A stretch of 64,000 nucleotides of DNA from Pseudomonadota bacterium (GCA_009786025.1 WQUA01000003.1:33644-97643); one strand, 5' to 3'; positions 26,439 through 35,780 are shown, counted from the first letter of the stretch. The notes: generated by a model from the sequence alone, not told the origin. Program-made: numbers and translations.

Positions 26439-27950
26439 TTACGGTTTGTCCGAAGTGGTCGGCGCCTTCGGCGCTTCAGGCAACGTTTTTTCAGCGTCGG
26501 CTCCTTCCGGTACGACGGCCTTCTCCGTCTTTTCAGCGCCGTCCTTTTTCTCCTCTTTTTTGAGGGCGGCGATGACCGGCAATCCCTTCAACTGATTCAA
26601 CGCCTGTTGCAATTGAAAATCTTCCGGAGCGCCGAAATCGAAACGCGGCGGCGGCGTCAGTTTGTCGCCCTCTTTGTCGTCAGTCGGCGCTGCTTTGGCG
26701 GTTTCCTCTTCTGCTTCTTTCTTGCCGTTCTTCGGCGTCAGCATATGATGTTCAAGGTTGGCTTCGCGGATGCGCAGCACATCGCGGCCATCGTCCACCG
26801 CTACGTCAGGCTCGATGCCCTTCGCCTGAATCGAGCGCCCCGACGGCGTGAAGTAGCGTGCGGTGGTCAGTTTCAGTGCGTGCGTCGCATCAATCTGCAT
26901 GATGGTCTGCACCGAGCCTTTGCCGAACGATTGCGCACCCATCACCAGTGCGCGCTGATGGTCCTGTAGCGCGCCCGCGACAATCTCGGAGGCTGACGCT
27001 GAGCCGGCGTCAATCAACACCACCATCGGCACCGTTTTGACGGCTGCCGGCAAATCGGCGAGGTAATCTTTAGCGAGCAATCCTCTGCCGGTCATTGACC
27101 CGAGATAATCGTGCTGGCGCGCTTTGAGCTCCATCCGCGCTTCCGGCGTGCGCCCTTCGGTATAAACGACCATCACGTCTTTCGGAAGAAACGCCGCCGA
27201 TACCGCCACCGCTTGCGACAGCAGCCCACCCGGGTCGCTGCGCAGATCGAGCACCAGCCCTTTCAGCGTCGCTTCCTTGTACAGCGCTTTCAGCGCTTGC
27301 GCGAGTTCTTCACCGGTACGCTCCTGGAAATTACGGATGCGCACATAGCCGTAGCCCGGCTCGACCATCTTGTAGCGAATGCTTTTAACGTTGATCTCTT
27401 CTCGCACGAGCTTGAATATCAGCGGCTTGGCTTCGTCCTTGCGGGCGATGGTCAGCGTTACACTGGTGCCAGGTTTGCCGCGCATCATGTCGAGCGCTTT
27501 CGACATCGGCAAACCGCGCGTTACAGTATCGTCGATCTTGACGATAAGATCGCCTGCTTTGATGCCGGCGCGGAACGCCGGCGTATCTTCAATCGGCGAA
27601 ACGATTCTGATAACATCGCCTTCGCCGTTGATTTCAATCCCGAGACCTCCGAATTTGCCCTGCGTCGAAATCTTTAAATCTTCAAGCTCGCGCCCTTCGA
27701 GAAAATCGGAATGCGGATCGAGGCCGCGCACCATGCCGTTGATCGCTTCGCGGATCAACTTGTTATCGGGCACCGGATCGACGTAAGTGCTCTTGATTTT
27801 GCCGAAGACGGCCGCCAGCAGTTGCAAGTCTTCGTATGGGATCGGCGTTTTGCTTTCTTGATCGGCAACCGCCGAAAAATGCACTGACAACAAAATGCCC
27901 AGAGCGACGCCCAATACAATCAAGCCGGTTTTTTTCAAAAAATTGCGCAT
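26439..27950 (-). CDS. ctpA: C-terminal processing peptidase, S41 family
   Basis: Periplasmic serine protease that trims or degrades proteins from their C-terminus. 503 residues: an N-terminal signal or anchor (6-28), a PDZ domain (about 95-175), and the S41 domain with LVLDLRSDPGGLL, catalytic S319 in GSASASEI and K344 in FGKGSVQ, which are 25 residues apart as in the family. A charged, low-complexity tail rich in K, E, A and P (about 405-503) is longer than usual. It lies 64 bp downstream of gpmI on the same strand, a pairing common in betaproteobacteria, and is likely cotranscribed. Confidence 0.93.
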   Translation of the reverse strand: MRNFLKKTGLIVLGVALGILLSVHFSAVADQESKTPIPYEDLQLLAAVFGKIKSTYVDPVPDNKLIREAINGMVRGLDPHSDFLEGRELEDLKISTQGKFGGLGIEINGEGDVIRIVSPIEDTPAFRAGIKAGDLIVKIDDTVTRGLPMSKALDMMRGKPGTSVTLTIARKDEAKPLIFKLVREEINVKSIRYKMVEPGYGYVRIRNFQERTGEELAQALKALYKEATLKGLVLDLRSDPGGLLSQAVAVSAAFLPKDVMVVYTEGRTPEARMELKARQHDYLGSMTGRGLLAKDYLADLPAAVKTVPMVVLIDAGSASASEIVAGALQDHQRALVMGAQSFGKGSVQTIMQIDATHALKLTTARYFTPSGRSIQAKGIEPDVAVDDGRDVLRIREANLEHHMLTPKNGKKEAEEETAKAAPTDDKEGDKLTPPPRFDFGAPEDFQLQQALNQLKGLPVIAALKKEEKKDGAEKTEKAVVPEGADAEKTLPEAPKAPTTSDKP

Positions 27951-28014
27951 GTGTGCTTCGTAAAAATAAAAGTTGGTTTTTGCGACATTTTCTAGAATAT
28001 CCCGATTTTCCTCT

Positions 28015-29616
28015 TTACGCTATCTTATTTGCGAAAATCACCAAGGGACGGCCGGTCATCTCGGCGGGCGCCGACTGTCCCATCAGTCGCAACAAGGTCG
28101 GCGCCAGGTCGCACAGCGCGCCGCCTTCGACAAGCCGGGCAGCACGGCCGACATAAACCAGCGGCACCGGATTGAGTGTGTGCGCGGTATGGGGTTGGCC
28201 GGTTTCCGGATCAAACATCATCTCGGCATTACCGTGATCAGCAGTGATCAGCGCTTCGCCACCGGCCTGTTCGAGCGCGCCGATAACCCGCGTCAGACAG
28301 GCGTCCAGCGTTTCCAGCGCCGTTACGGCGGCATCAAAATCGCCGGTGTGGCCAACCATATCGCCGTTGGCGTAGTTAACAACGATCAGGTCATACTTGT
28401 CGCAGTCAATTGCCTCAACCAGTCGGTCGGTCACCTCGACCGCACTCATCGCCGGCTGCAGATCGTAAGTCGCCACTTTCGGCGACGGCACGAGAATCCG
28501 GTCTTCACCGGGCGAAGCAGTTTCGATGCCGCCGTTGAGAAAATACGTCACGTGTGCGTATTTTTCGGTCTCGGCGATGCGCAACTGCTTCAAACCAAGT
28601 TGCGCGACATAAGCCCCCAGCGGGTTTTCGATGGACTGCGGCGGGAACATCACCGGTAACGCTGCAAATGCCCCGCCATACGAAGTCAGCGTCACAAAGG
28701 CTGCCAGTTTTGGCGCAACCACACGCGGGAAGCCGCTGAACGTCGGATCGGTGAACGCCTGCGTCAGTTGTCGCGCCCGGTCGGCGCGGAAGTTCATAAA
28801 CACGATAACGTCGCCATCGCGCACGCCGTGATTGTCCGCTGATGTTCGTACCCACGTCGGTTGCACGAATTCGTCGGTTTCGCCGCGCGCGTAAGCCGCC
28901 GCCAGCCCCGCCTGCGCGTCATCGTATTCAAATTCGAGGTGCATCCCGGTCAACAGCCGGTACGCCCGTTCGGTGCGCTCCCAGCGCTTGTCGCGGTCCA
29001 TCGCGTAGTAGCGTCCGCACAGCGACGCAACCCGCGCTTGCGTCGATGACGTCCGCGAAACTTCATCGCACACAGCTTGCATTGCCGCCAACGACGACGC
29101 GGCGCTCTGCGGCGGCGTGTCGCGGCCATCGAGAAACGCATGCACGGCGACGCGTGGCACACCTTGCGCAGCCGCCAGCCGGACAAACGCCTGAAGATGG
29201 GATTCGTGACTGTGGACGCCGCCAGGCGACAGCAGCCCAAAAATGTGTAGCGTCGCGCTCTTTTGGCGAGCAGTGGTCATTGCAGTCCGAAAAGCGGCCG
29301 AATCAGCCAACTCGTTGGGTTCGCCCTTGGCGCAAGCATCCAGCGCCTGATCGATCCGCGTCAATTCCTGCCACACCACGCGACCAGCGCCGATATTCAA
29401 ATGGCCGACTTCGGAATTGCCCATCTGCCCTTCCGGCAAGCCGACCCGCGCAGCGCTTGTCTGTAGCGTGGTATGCGGGCAACGCGCCAACAGGCCGCGC
29501 CAGAACGGCATCCGGGCGCGCGTGACGGCGTTGTCAGGGGCATCGTCGCGTACGCCGAAGCCGTCGAGAATGATCAGCGCCACCGGGCGCGGCGGCAAGG
29601 GAGAAGATGCGGTCAT
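28015..29616 (-). CDS. gpmI: 2,3-bisphosphoglycerate-independent phosphoglycerate mutase
   Basis: Interconverts 3- and 2-phosphoglycerate in glycolysis and gluconeogenesis through a phosphoserine intermediate; needs two Mn ions. 533 residues (E. coli 514). The N-terminal metal site LIILDGFGVRDD and the catalytic S68 in GQMGNSEVGHLNIGAGR are clear, as are HSHESHLQAF-like VHSHESHLQAF, HAFLDGRDTPP, and the C-terminal metal ligands in ANGDMVGHTGD, TADHGNAE and HTAHTLNPVP. Upstream on the same strand is the efflux operon, separated by 226 bp. Confidence 0.96.
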   Translation of the reverse strand: MTASSPLPPRPVALIILDGFGVRDDAPDNAVTRARMPFWRGLLARCPHTTLQTSAARVGLPEGQMGNSEVGHLNIGAGRVVWQELTRIDQALDACAKGEPNELADSAAFRTAMTTARQKSATLHIFGLLSPGGVHSHESHLQAFVRLAAAQGVPRVAVHAFLDGRDTPPQSAASSLAAMQAVCDEVSRTSSTQARVASLCGRYYAMDRDKRWERTERAYRLLTGMHLEFEYDDAQAGLAAAYARGETDEFVQPTWVRTSADNHGVRDGDVIVFMNFRADRARQLTQAFTDPTFSGFPRVVAPKLAAFVTLTSYGGAFAALPVMFPPQSIENPLGAYVAQLGLKQLRIAETEKYAHVTYFLNGGIETASPGEDRILVPSPKVATYDLQPAMSAVEVTDRLVEAIDCDKYDLIVVNYANGDMVGHTGDFDAAVTALETLDACLTRVIGALEQAGGEALITADHGNAEMMFDPETGQPHTAHTLNPVPLVYVGRAARLVEGGALCDLAPTLLRLMGQSAPAEMTGRPLVIFANKIA

Positions 29617-29842
29617 AATGGGCGAAAAACCCGAGCAATCATTTACTGGATATTATCGCATGGCGGCAGCAAAAACCCTGGCATGTTCACCTCTCCTCCG
29701 AATTGCCTCACATTTTTCCATTGAACTCATGCAGGCACGGAATAACAGGCGTGAAGGTACAGGAAGATGGAATGGTTTCGGCTTTGATGCAGCACACAGT
29801 CAAGCGCCAATGCATAGCGCAACAACATGCATCTTCTTGCCG

Positions 29843-30733
29843 TTAGCGCTCTCGGGTTGACTTCTTGTTCTCTGCTTTCGGCTCCTTGACCACCACGGTA
29901 CACGTCATTCCCGCTGCAAGGACGACTCCTTCGGGCACATGGTCGATCTGGATACGCACCGGCAACCGCTGCGCCAGCCGCACCCAGGTGAAACTCGGAT
30001 TGACGTTGACCAGCAAATTGCTGCCGGTCTGATTGTCGCTCTCGCCGATGCCGCGCGCGATACTGTCCACGTGGCCACTGAGTTTGGCGCCGTTCAGCAA
30101 TTTGATGTCCACCGGTGCGCCTTCGCGTACTTGCGCAAGTTTGTTCTCCTCGAAGTAGCCGTAGATATAAAACGATTCGCTGTCGATCACCGCCATGAGC
30201 GCGGTGCTTGTCGAGGCATAATCACCGCGATGCGCAGTCAGATTGGTGACGAACCCCGTCGCCGGCGCGCGTACTGTGGTTCGTCCGAGGTCGAGCGCGG
30301 CGCGGTCGCGCGCGGCGACGGCCTCGGCGTAATGGGCTTCGGCGATTTCCGCCTGCAATTGAATGTTGTCGCGTTCTTCCTGTGCGATTGCGCCGTCGTT
30401 GGAGCGTCGGCGTTCCGCCTGCCGTCGCAGTTGTTCAAACTGTGCCTTGGCGGCGTGGGTGCGCGCTTCGGCTTCGGCCAACGCAATACGATAGCTGTCG
30501 GCGTTAATCACGAACAACACATCGCCTTTCTGCACTTGCTGGTTGTCGCGTACCCGTATCTCGGCAATGGTACCGGAAACTTCTGGCGCTATTTGAATGA
30601 TGTTGGCGCGCACCCGCCCGTCACGCGTCCAGGGCGCATCCATGTAGTGCATCCAGAGCAGGCGGCCGAGCCAGAGCGCCGCAGCAACCGCCATCAGAGT
30701 AAAAGCAATACGAAAAATATTTTTTAAGGTCAT
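29843..30733 (-). CDS. HlyD-family periplasmic adaptor of FUSC efflux system (AaeA-like)
   Basis: Membrane-fusion subunit linking the inner-membrane pump to the outer membrane. 296 residues: one N-terminal membrane helix (6-27), the biotinyl-lipoyl half motifs (VSGTIAEIRVRDNQQVQKGD and TVRAPATGFVTNLTAHRGD, each within 20 residues), an alpha-helical hairpin between them (about 90-150), and a beta-barrel domain. The order FUSC, DUF1656, HlyD on one strand is the aaeBXA arrangement, which in E. coli exports hydroxylated aromatic acids. It starts 7 bp after the DUF1656 stop. Confidence 0.88.
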   Translation of the reverse strand: MTLKNIFRIAFTLMAVAAALWLGRLLWMHYMDAPWTRDGRVRANIIQIAPEVSGTIAEIRVRDNQQVQKGDVLFVINADSYRIALAEAEARTHAAKAQFEQLRRQAERRRSNDGAIAQEERDNIQLQAEIAEAHYAEAVAARDRAALDLGRTTVRAPATGFVTNLTAHRGDYASTSTALMAVIDSESFYIYGYFEENKLAQVREGAPVDIKLLNGAKLSGHVDSIARGIGESDNQTGSNLLVNVNPSFTWVRLAQRLPVRIQIDHVPEGVVLAAGMTCTVVVKEPKAENKKSTRER

Positions 30734-30740
30734 AGTGCCG

Positions 30741-30941
30741 TTAACGATAAATCAGCAGCGAAGCGCCACAGAAAAGGCAGAAAAAAAGCGCGATGCGGAA
30801 AAGTTCGGGGTGCCAGACCCAGCGGAAAAAACCGAGACGCGCCAGCAGAAGGTCGATCAACACATGGACGGCAACAGCGACGACAAAAACGACGAACAAC
30901 GTCGGGAACAACAAATCGAACATGGCGATTTCACGCGGCAT
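30741..30941 (-). CDS. DUF1656 small membrane protein (AaeX-like)
   Basis: 66 residues with two predicted membrane helices (about 9-31 and 44-64) and the DUF1656 pattern FDLLFPTLFVVFV followed by WHPELFRIALFF. The ATG at 30939-30941 is preferred because it matches family length; the frame opens earlier at 31016 inside the FUSC gene. It overlaps the FUSC gene end by 11 bases. It is a regular third member of FUSC/HlyD efflux operons; function unknown. Confidence 0.85.
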   Translation of the reverse strand: MPREIAMFDLLFPTLFVVFVVAVAVHVLIDLLLARLGFFRWVWHPELFRIALFFCLFCGASLLIYR

Positions 30942-33390
30942 GGGTTTCTCCCGCTGTTGCCGGAAACGCAGAAGGCGCAGCCACGACGGGGGCCGCCGCG
31001 GAAGGAGCTGTTGCATAACGGCGCATCAGCGAAGCCGGGTCGAGCCAGGCAGCGTGCAAAAGATACAGCGAAGCCAGGAAGCGCCGCCGCAAACGCAGCA
31101 CTTCTGCCGGCCGATTCTGCGCAGCTTCGCCTGCACTCTCACCAGTTTCCACCTTAGCCGCAGCGTTTTTCGCTGCCGCCGTTTCCGTCGCAGTTTTTTT
31201 CGCCGCTTCTTCTTTCGCCATCGCTTTTTTCGCTTCTTCTGCGGACGCGATCAGACAAGCCCGTGCTTCTCTGATAGCCACGGCCACCTCCCGATGGCGC
31301 CGATCTTCCGGTTTGCCGAAAAAGTGGCCCACCGCGTTGATGACAGCCTCGATCGTTTCCCGCTCTTGCGGCTCCAACGGAAAGCGTTGCAGATCGCGGC
31401 GCAAATCGACAACGATTCGCCCCGTTTCATAAACAACGAACGCCCCGTCGAGCAGGCCGCGTTGCAGCGCCGGCGAAAGAGGCATCGCACCAAGATTGTT
31501 GATGTTATCGTGCAGGCCGCTTTCAAACTGTTGCTCGGCCTTCGCCAGCGGCGCAACACAAGCGTCCGCCGCATGGCGCAACATCATGGATTTCCAGAAG
31601 CGCCTCCATAAAGCGCCGCCGCTCGGCACCACCGTGAGGAAAATAATGCCGGCAACCGCCGCGCCAATCAGATCGGCAATGCCGTTGTTGATGAATGTCG
31701 TCACGTCAAAATTCATCGGGTTGGAAAGCGCCATACCGTTCATCATGAAAATATTGTACCCGCCGCCAACCCCGGCCCACTTCGGGTTGCCCGCCAGCCA
31801 GGGGCCGACAATCATGAACGGGACAATAGCGACACAAAGCATGAAGAAACCATCGCCCAGTTGCGTAAGGACGAAGAATGCACAGATAAACGCCGAAACA
31901 AATCCGAGCAACAGGCCCAGCATCATTTTACGTACAGCAGCTTCCGGCGATGGTGAAGAAGCGTATAAGGCGCAGATCACGGCAGCGAGCACCAACGCGC
32001 CAGGGCCGTTCGTCCAATCAGTCAACAGCCAGAAAGCGCCGAGCAGCGCGATCGCCAGCGCTGCGCGCAGCCCGGAAATCACCGCGATCAGTGGGTCGGC
32101 GAGCGGCGTAAAATTTGGCGCGTCAGCGACGCTTTTCTTCGGCGCATGTCCGTAGCTGGCGAGATACTCCATCATCTCCCAGACAAAACGCGAGAGCAGT
32201 TCCGAAGCGGCAAGAAAATCTGCATTGCGCTCATCGCCGCCCGTTGGCAATTGCGCCGCGAGATCGGCATGGGTGACATTCGTCCCGGCGACGGTCTCCA
32301 GCGCTTCTCTCGCCTCGCCGATCAGCCCCGGCAACCCGGCGCGCAACGCCACCAGGCGTGTGAGTGTTCTTCTGGCGTCGGCGCGATCGTCCTGCTGATT
32401 GACTGCCGCGCCGCTCCCGCGCTCCTCTGTCGGCGCCAGCGCTGCGGTCAGCCGAACGAAGACCGGCTGCAACGCCAGCAGCGCATCAATGCGTTGGTCG
32501 CGTTGCAGCCGTTCAATCAGCCGTTGCAACGTGTGAAATGTCGTCGACAGCGTCATAAAGCGCCGGTTCAACCAGAGCAGATGTCGGTTGTTCACGCGCA
32601 CTTCCGCCGCTTCAAACAGAGACGAATCGCGCGTTGTCTCGAATGCGACCACATCCCTCACATATTTGAGCAGCGACGCATCGACCGCCTTGCGGTCGAC
32701 CCCGGCGCGGGCAGAATCAATGGCGCCACCCAGCACGTCGGCAGCCAGCTTGAGGAAGTCACGGTAGCGGCGGCGCATCGCTTCTTCCAAGTCTTCGTTC
32801 GCGCGCAACGGGAACACAGCAGCGCTCACGATCCCCGCGCAAAGAAGGCCAAGCATCACCTCAGTCAACCGCGCCAGCGCAATGTCGAACGCCATATCCG
32901 GTTGTTGCGCCGCCGGCAGACCGACGAGAGCCGCCGTATAACCGGCCAGTACGAAGCCGTAGGAACGGAAGTTACGATAACTAGCGGCGCCGAACACGCA
33001 CAACCCGATCCACAACGCCATCGCGCCGAGAAAAAGAATTTCCTGCTGCGCGAAATTGGCCAACAACAAAAGCCCGACGCCGGCGCCGATCACCGTAGCG
33101 ATCGCACGATAGAAATTTTTGGCGAACACCATGCCGACTTTCGGCTGCATCACAACGAACACCGTCAACATTGCCGTGCGCGGTTGTTCAAAATTAAAGC
33201 GCATCGAAATCCACAGCGCCAGCAGCGCCGCAAGCAGCGTTTTACCGATGAAAATCCAGCGTTCGGCGCGTTTGCCGGTGAACAGGACAGAGATACTGTT
33301 AAAAGCGCCGCCAACCGCCGTAACAGAACCGCGCCAAACGGATTGTGCTCCGGCATAAAAGCGCGCAAAGGAACGATGGGGCATAGACAT
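30931..33390 (-). CDS. FUSC-family inner-membrane efflux protein (AaeB-like)
   Basis: 819 residues with two membrane bundles: about six helices at 45-200 and a second set at about 425-585, separated and followed by soluble regions. The motif RFNFEQPRTAMLTVFVVMQP is typical of the FUSC/AaeB family. The C-terminal tail (about 700-770) is unusually rich in Ala, Lys and Glu. Aromatic acid export is known for AaeB; the substrate here is not shown by sequence. It heads the operon, and an operator-like motif lies 126 bp upstream. Confidence 0.9.
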   Translation of the reverse strand: MSMPHRSFARFYAGAQSVWRGSVTAVGGAFNSISVLFTGKRAERWIFIGKTLLAALLALWISMRFNFEQPRTAMLTVFVVMQPKVGMVFAKNFYRAIATVIGAGVGLLLLANFAQQEILFLGAMALWIGLCVFGAASYRNFRSYGFVLAGYTAALVGLPAAQQPDMAFDIALARLTEVMLGLLCAGIVSAAVFPLRANEDLEEAMRRRYRDFLKLAADVLGGAIDSARAGVDRKAVDASLLKYVRDVVAFETTRDSSLFEAAEVRVNNRHLLWLNRRFMTLSTTFHTLQRLIERLQRDQRIDALLALQPVFVRLTAALAPTEERGSGAAVNQQDDRADARRTLTRLVALRAGLPGLIGEAREALETVAGTNVTHADLAAQLPTGGDERNADFLAASELLSRFVWEMMEYLASYGHAPKKSVADAPNFTPLADPLIAVISGLRAALAIALLGAFWLLTDWTNGPGALVLAAVICALYASSPSPEAAVRKMMLGLLLGFVSAFICAFFVLTQLGDGFFMLCVAIVPFMIVGPWLAGNPKWAGVGGGYNIFMMNGMALSNPMNFDVTTFINNGIADLIGAAVAGIIFLTVVPSGGALWRRFWKSMMLRHAADACVAPLAKAEQQFESGLHDNINNLGAMPLSPALQRGLLDGAFVVYETGRIVVDLRRDLQRFPLEPQERETIEAVINAVGHFFGKPEDRRHREVAVAIREARACLIASAEEAKKAMAKEEAAKKTATETAAAKNAAAKVETGESAGEAAQNRPAEVLRLRRRFLASLYLLHAAWLDPASLMRRYATAPSAAAPVVAAPSAFPATAGETHAA

Positions 33391-33714
33391 AAGCTCAGCG
33401 TTTGAACGCCCCCGCCACTCTTGCGGAAGAAGGTAGCTCGAAGGGCCGGTAGAGGGGTCGTCTTTGGGGGATAATTGTTTTTGCGCCGCCAGCAGCGCGT
33501 TGCCCCGTTTGAAAATTTATACTGTTCACTATCATTAAATTATATCAGCCGTTTTGAATCGTATCTCATTGATCGGTAACCTGTTTTCACCGAGGGCGCG
33601 TCGAAAGGCCTGCCCGCTCGACGCTTGTTTACCACCGTGCAATTCCTGTATCCTGTTTTCCGTGTCATCAAGGAATCGTTTATTTTTCACTTATTTCTAC
33701 TCCGTTTGATTGCC
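33391..33714. other. Divergent intergenic region between efflux operon and SH3-domain gene
   Basis: 324 bp without a gene. The middle (33510-33560) is clearly A+T-rich and is the likely promoter zone for both directions. It contains the operator-like motif at 33516-33532. No regulator gene is adjacent. Confidence 0.5.
33516..33532 (-). promoter_or_regulatory. Operator-like motif shared with histidine kinase promoter
   Basis: TTTATACTGTTCACTAT on the plus strand, an imperfect dyad (ATACTG..CACTAT). It matches 11061-11077 in 15 of 17 positions and lies at a similar distance upstream of a minus-strand operon (126 versus 100 bp). It could be a TetR- or LysR-type operator or overlap a promoter; unproven. 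Confidence 0.35.
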
Positions 33715-34176
33715 ATGTTTCGTTATCTTCTTTCTCTTCTCCTGTTCGGCGCGTTGACCGCCGCCACCCATGCCGCCGATTTTCAGACGATCAACAGCGC
33801 GCCGACCATCCTCTACGATGCGCCGTCGCAAAAAGCGCGGCCTTTGTTTCTCTACGGCAGCGGCGTACCGGTCGAACTGATTTCAGCGATCGAAGGCTGG
33901 AGCAAAGTGCGCGACGCGCAAGGGACGGTTGGCTGGGTCGAGCGCTCGAAGCTGAGCAGCAAACGCGTGCTTCAAGTGCGCGCCTCGCCTGCGCAGATTC
34001 GTGCCCAACCGATCGACAGTGCGCCGCTGGTGTTCGAGGCTGAAGAAAACGTCTTGCTCGAACTCGACGAAGCGGCCACGTCGCCGATGACGACGCTCAC
34101 CCCCGGCTGGGTGCGGGTGCGCCATCAGGATGGAGCAGGCGGCTATGTGCGGATCGGCAGCATCTTCGGCTTGTGA
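33715..34176 (+). CDS. Exported bacterial SH3-domain protein
   Basis: 153 residues from the ATG at 33715 (MFRYLLSLLLF), which starts a signal peptide cleaved probably after THAAD. It contains two SH3b-like repeats: TILYDAPSQKARPLFLYGSG...VGWVERS and VRASPAQIRAQP...GGYVRIGSIFGL (quoted in parts). Likely periplasmic; such domains often bind peptidoglycan or proteins. The frame is open upstream to 33625 but would place a second hydrophobic stretch before the signal. It precedes gpsA by 279 bp, and the pair is common in betaproteobacteria. Confidence 0.75.
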   Translation: MFRYLLSLLLFGALTAATHAADFQTINSAPTILYDAPSQKARPLFLYGSGVPVELISAIEGWSKVRDAQGTVGWVERSKLSSKRVLQVRASPAQIRAQPIDSAPLVFEAEENVLLELDEAATSPMTTLTPGWVRVRHQDGAGGYVRIGSIFGL

Positions 34177-34187
34177 TGCGATGAAAA

Positions 34188-34447
34188 TTAACCGCAAAGA
34201 ACGCATAGAGCGCAAAGAAATTTACGTGGGGTGGATAAGGCCGAAAGCCGCAATCCACCGCTTAACCTGCTCCTCTTGAAAACGTAGGCACACCCCCCGT
34301 ATGGCGTCATTGCGAGCGAAACGAAGCAATCCAGAAAGCTCTCTCGCGGAAACGTGGAGACGCGGGGATAAATTCGCCGCCCCTTCGCGCCTCCGCGTCT
34401 CCGCGCCCCCGCGTGAACATCTCCTGGATTCCCGCTTTCGCGGGAAT
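34188..34447. repeat. Repeat-rich spacer before gpsA
   Basis: Contains ACCGCAAAGAACGCATAGAG (34191-34210), a CGTCATTGCGAGCGAAACGA module (34309-34328), tandem CGCG-rich units near 34370-34410, and the perfect hairpin ATTCCCGCTTTCGCGGGAAT (34428-34447) ending eight bases before the gpsA start. Confidence 0.55.
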
Positions 34448-34455
34448 AACGAAGT

Positions 34456-35475
34456 ATGACCCCCCCCATCTTCGCCGTTCTCGGCGCCGGCGCCTGGGGA
34501 ACAGCGTTTGCGCTGCACTTGACCCGTCTGCCTTCGGCCGCGCGGGTGATCTTATGGGCGCGCGACGTGCAGCAGGCGCAAGCGATGGCGCGAGATCGCG
34601 TCAATGCCCGTTATCTACCGGGCGTGCCCCTACCGCCGGAACTGTGCATCACCGCGTCGTTTGAAGACGCCGTGCGCAACGCAACGCTGCTGGTGGCGGC
34701 AACGCCGATGGCAACCTTGCCGGAATTGCTTGAAAACAGCCGCCGCGTTTTGATGACAGCAACGCCCGCGCCCCCGTTTTTCTGGTTGAGCAAGGGCTTA
34801 CTCACCGACGGAGAACGCGTCGTGCTGCCGCATCAGAAACTCGCGCCGCGCTGGCCAACGCCAGTTGGCATCATTTCCGGCCCCAGTTTCGCGCAGGAAG
34901 TCGCGCAGGGCTTGCCGACGGCGCTGGTCGTCGCCGCCACCGACCGCGACGCGACCGAGCAAGTGGCCGCTCACATTCACGGCGATACGTTGCGGGTTTA
35001 TGCCAACGATGATCTCTCCGGTGTCGAAACCGGCGGCGCCGTCAAAAACGTGTTGGCCATCGCCGCCGGCATTTGTGACGGGCTGAAACTCGGCCACAAC
35101 GCTCGTACCACCCTGATCACACGCGGGCTGGCCGAAATGGCGCGGCTGGCCGAAGCGCTGGGCGGGCAACGCACGACACTGATGGGGCTGGCCGGATTGG
35201 GCGATCTGGTGCTGACCTGCACCGGCGATTTGTCGCGCAACCGCCGCGTCGGCATGATGCTCGCCGAAGGGCTGGCGCTGCCGGACATTCTGGCGCGGCT
35301 CGGCCACGTTGCCGAAGGCGTGCCCGCCGCCCATGCCGTCACCCGTCTGGCGCAACAACACGCAATCGAAATGCCGATCGCCGCAACCGTCTCACAGATT
35401 CTCAACGGAATACTGGCAGTGGAAGCCGCCGTCAAAGCACTGCTCGGGCGGGCGCCGAAGAAGGAAAGCTGCTGA
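34456..35475 (+). CDS. gpsA: Glycerol-3-phosphate dehydrogenase [NAD(P)+]
   Basis: Reduces dihydroxyacetone phosphate to sn-glycerol-3-phosphate for phospholipid synthesis, in the cytoplasm. 339 residues with the nucleotide-binding motif VLGAGAWGTAFA (8-19), SGPSFAQEVAQG, the catalytic lysine in GGAVKNVLAIAAGICDGL and GLGDLVLTCTGDLSRNRRVG. The start is the first ATG after the hairpin repeat; no strong ribosome site is visible, perhaps because the repeat lies so close. Confidence 0.96.
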   Translation: MTPPIFAVLGAGAWGTAFALHLTRLPSAARVILWARDVQQAQAMARDRVNARYLPGVPLPPELCITASFEDAVRNATLLVAATPMATLPELLENSRRVLMTATPAPPFFWLSKGLLTDGERVVLPHQKLAPRWPTPVGIISGPSFAQEVAQGLPTALVVAATDRDATEQVAAHIHGDTLRVYANDDLSGVETGGAVKNVLAIAAGICDGLKLGHNARTTLITRGLAEMARLAEALGGQRTTLMGLAGLGDLVLTCTGDLSRNRRVGMMLAEGLALPDILARLGHVAEGVPAAHAVTRLAQQHAIEMPIAATVSQILNGILAVEAAVKALLGRAPKKESC

Positions 35476-35480
35476 CCGTT

Positions 35481-35780
35481 ATGCGGGGGGGTAGAATAGT
35501 ACAATATCATTCTACCAGAAAGGAGTTAAAGAGTGGTGTCGGTGGTACCTGCATGATTACTGGAGATGTTGTTTCTGTAGACGGCCCTTACTACACCATC
35601 AAAAACGCCGTTTATCAATGTACAAAAGGCGGAGCGGTTTCGCGCAACACCTCGGCAGATGTTTATCTCCGCTTCAACAAGACAGGGGGAATGGAAGGTT
35701 TCTGGATATCAAAAACGGATGAAGCACACAGCAAATATCGTGATGAAGTTCACTTCTCCGCAACGTATCAGCACGAATGA
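35481..35780 (+). CDS. Small hypothetical protein
   Basis: Up to 99 residues; not recognised. The start is unclear: ATG 35481 has no ribosome site, while an AAAGGAG at 35519-35525 points to no in-frame start, and the next ATG is 35553 (75 residues, MITGDVVSVDGPYYTIKN). It could therefore be a remnant with a lesion at its 5' end. The body alternates polar and aromatic residues, suggesting a beta fold, and contains one cysteine in the body (VYQCTKGG). It lies five bases after gpsA. Base composition is more A+T-rich than gpsA. Confidence 0.5.
   Translation: MRGGRIVQYHSTRKELKSGVGGTCMITGDVVSVDGPYYTIKNAVYQCTKGGAVSRNTSADVYLRFNKTGGMEGFWISKTDEAHSKYRDEVHFSATYQHE

Noticed and set aside
32146..33405. 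419-codon plus-strand frame opposite the FUSC gene
   Set aside because: Gln/Arg/His-rich translation without motifs, antisense to a recognised membrane protein.
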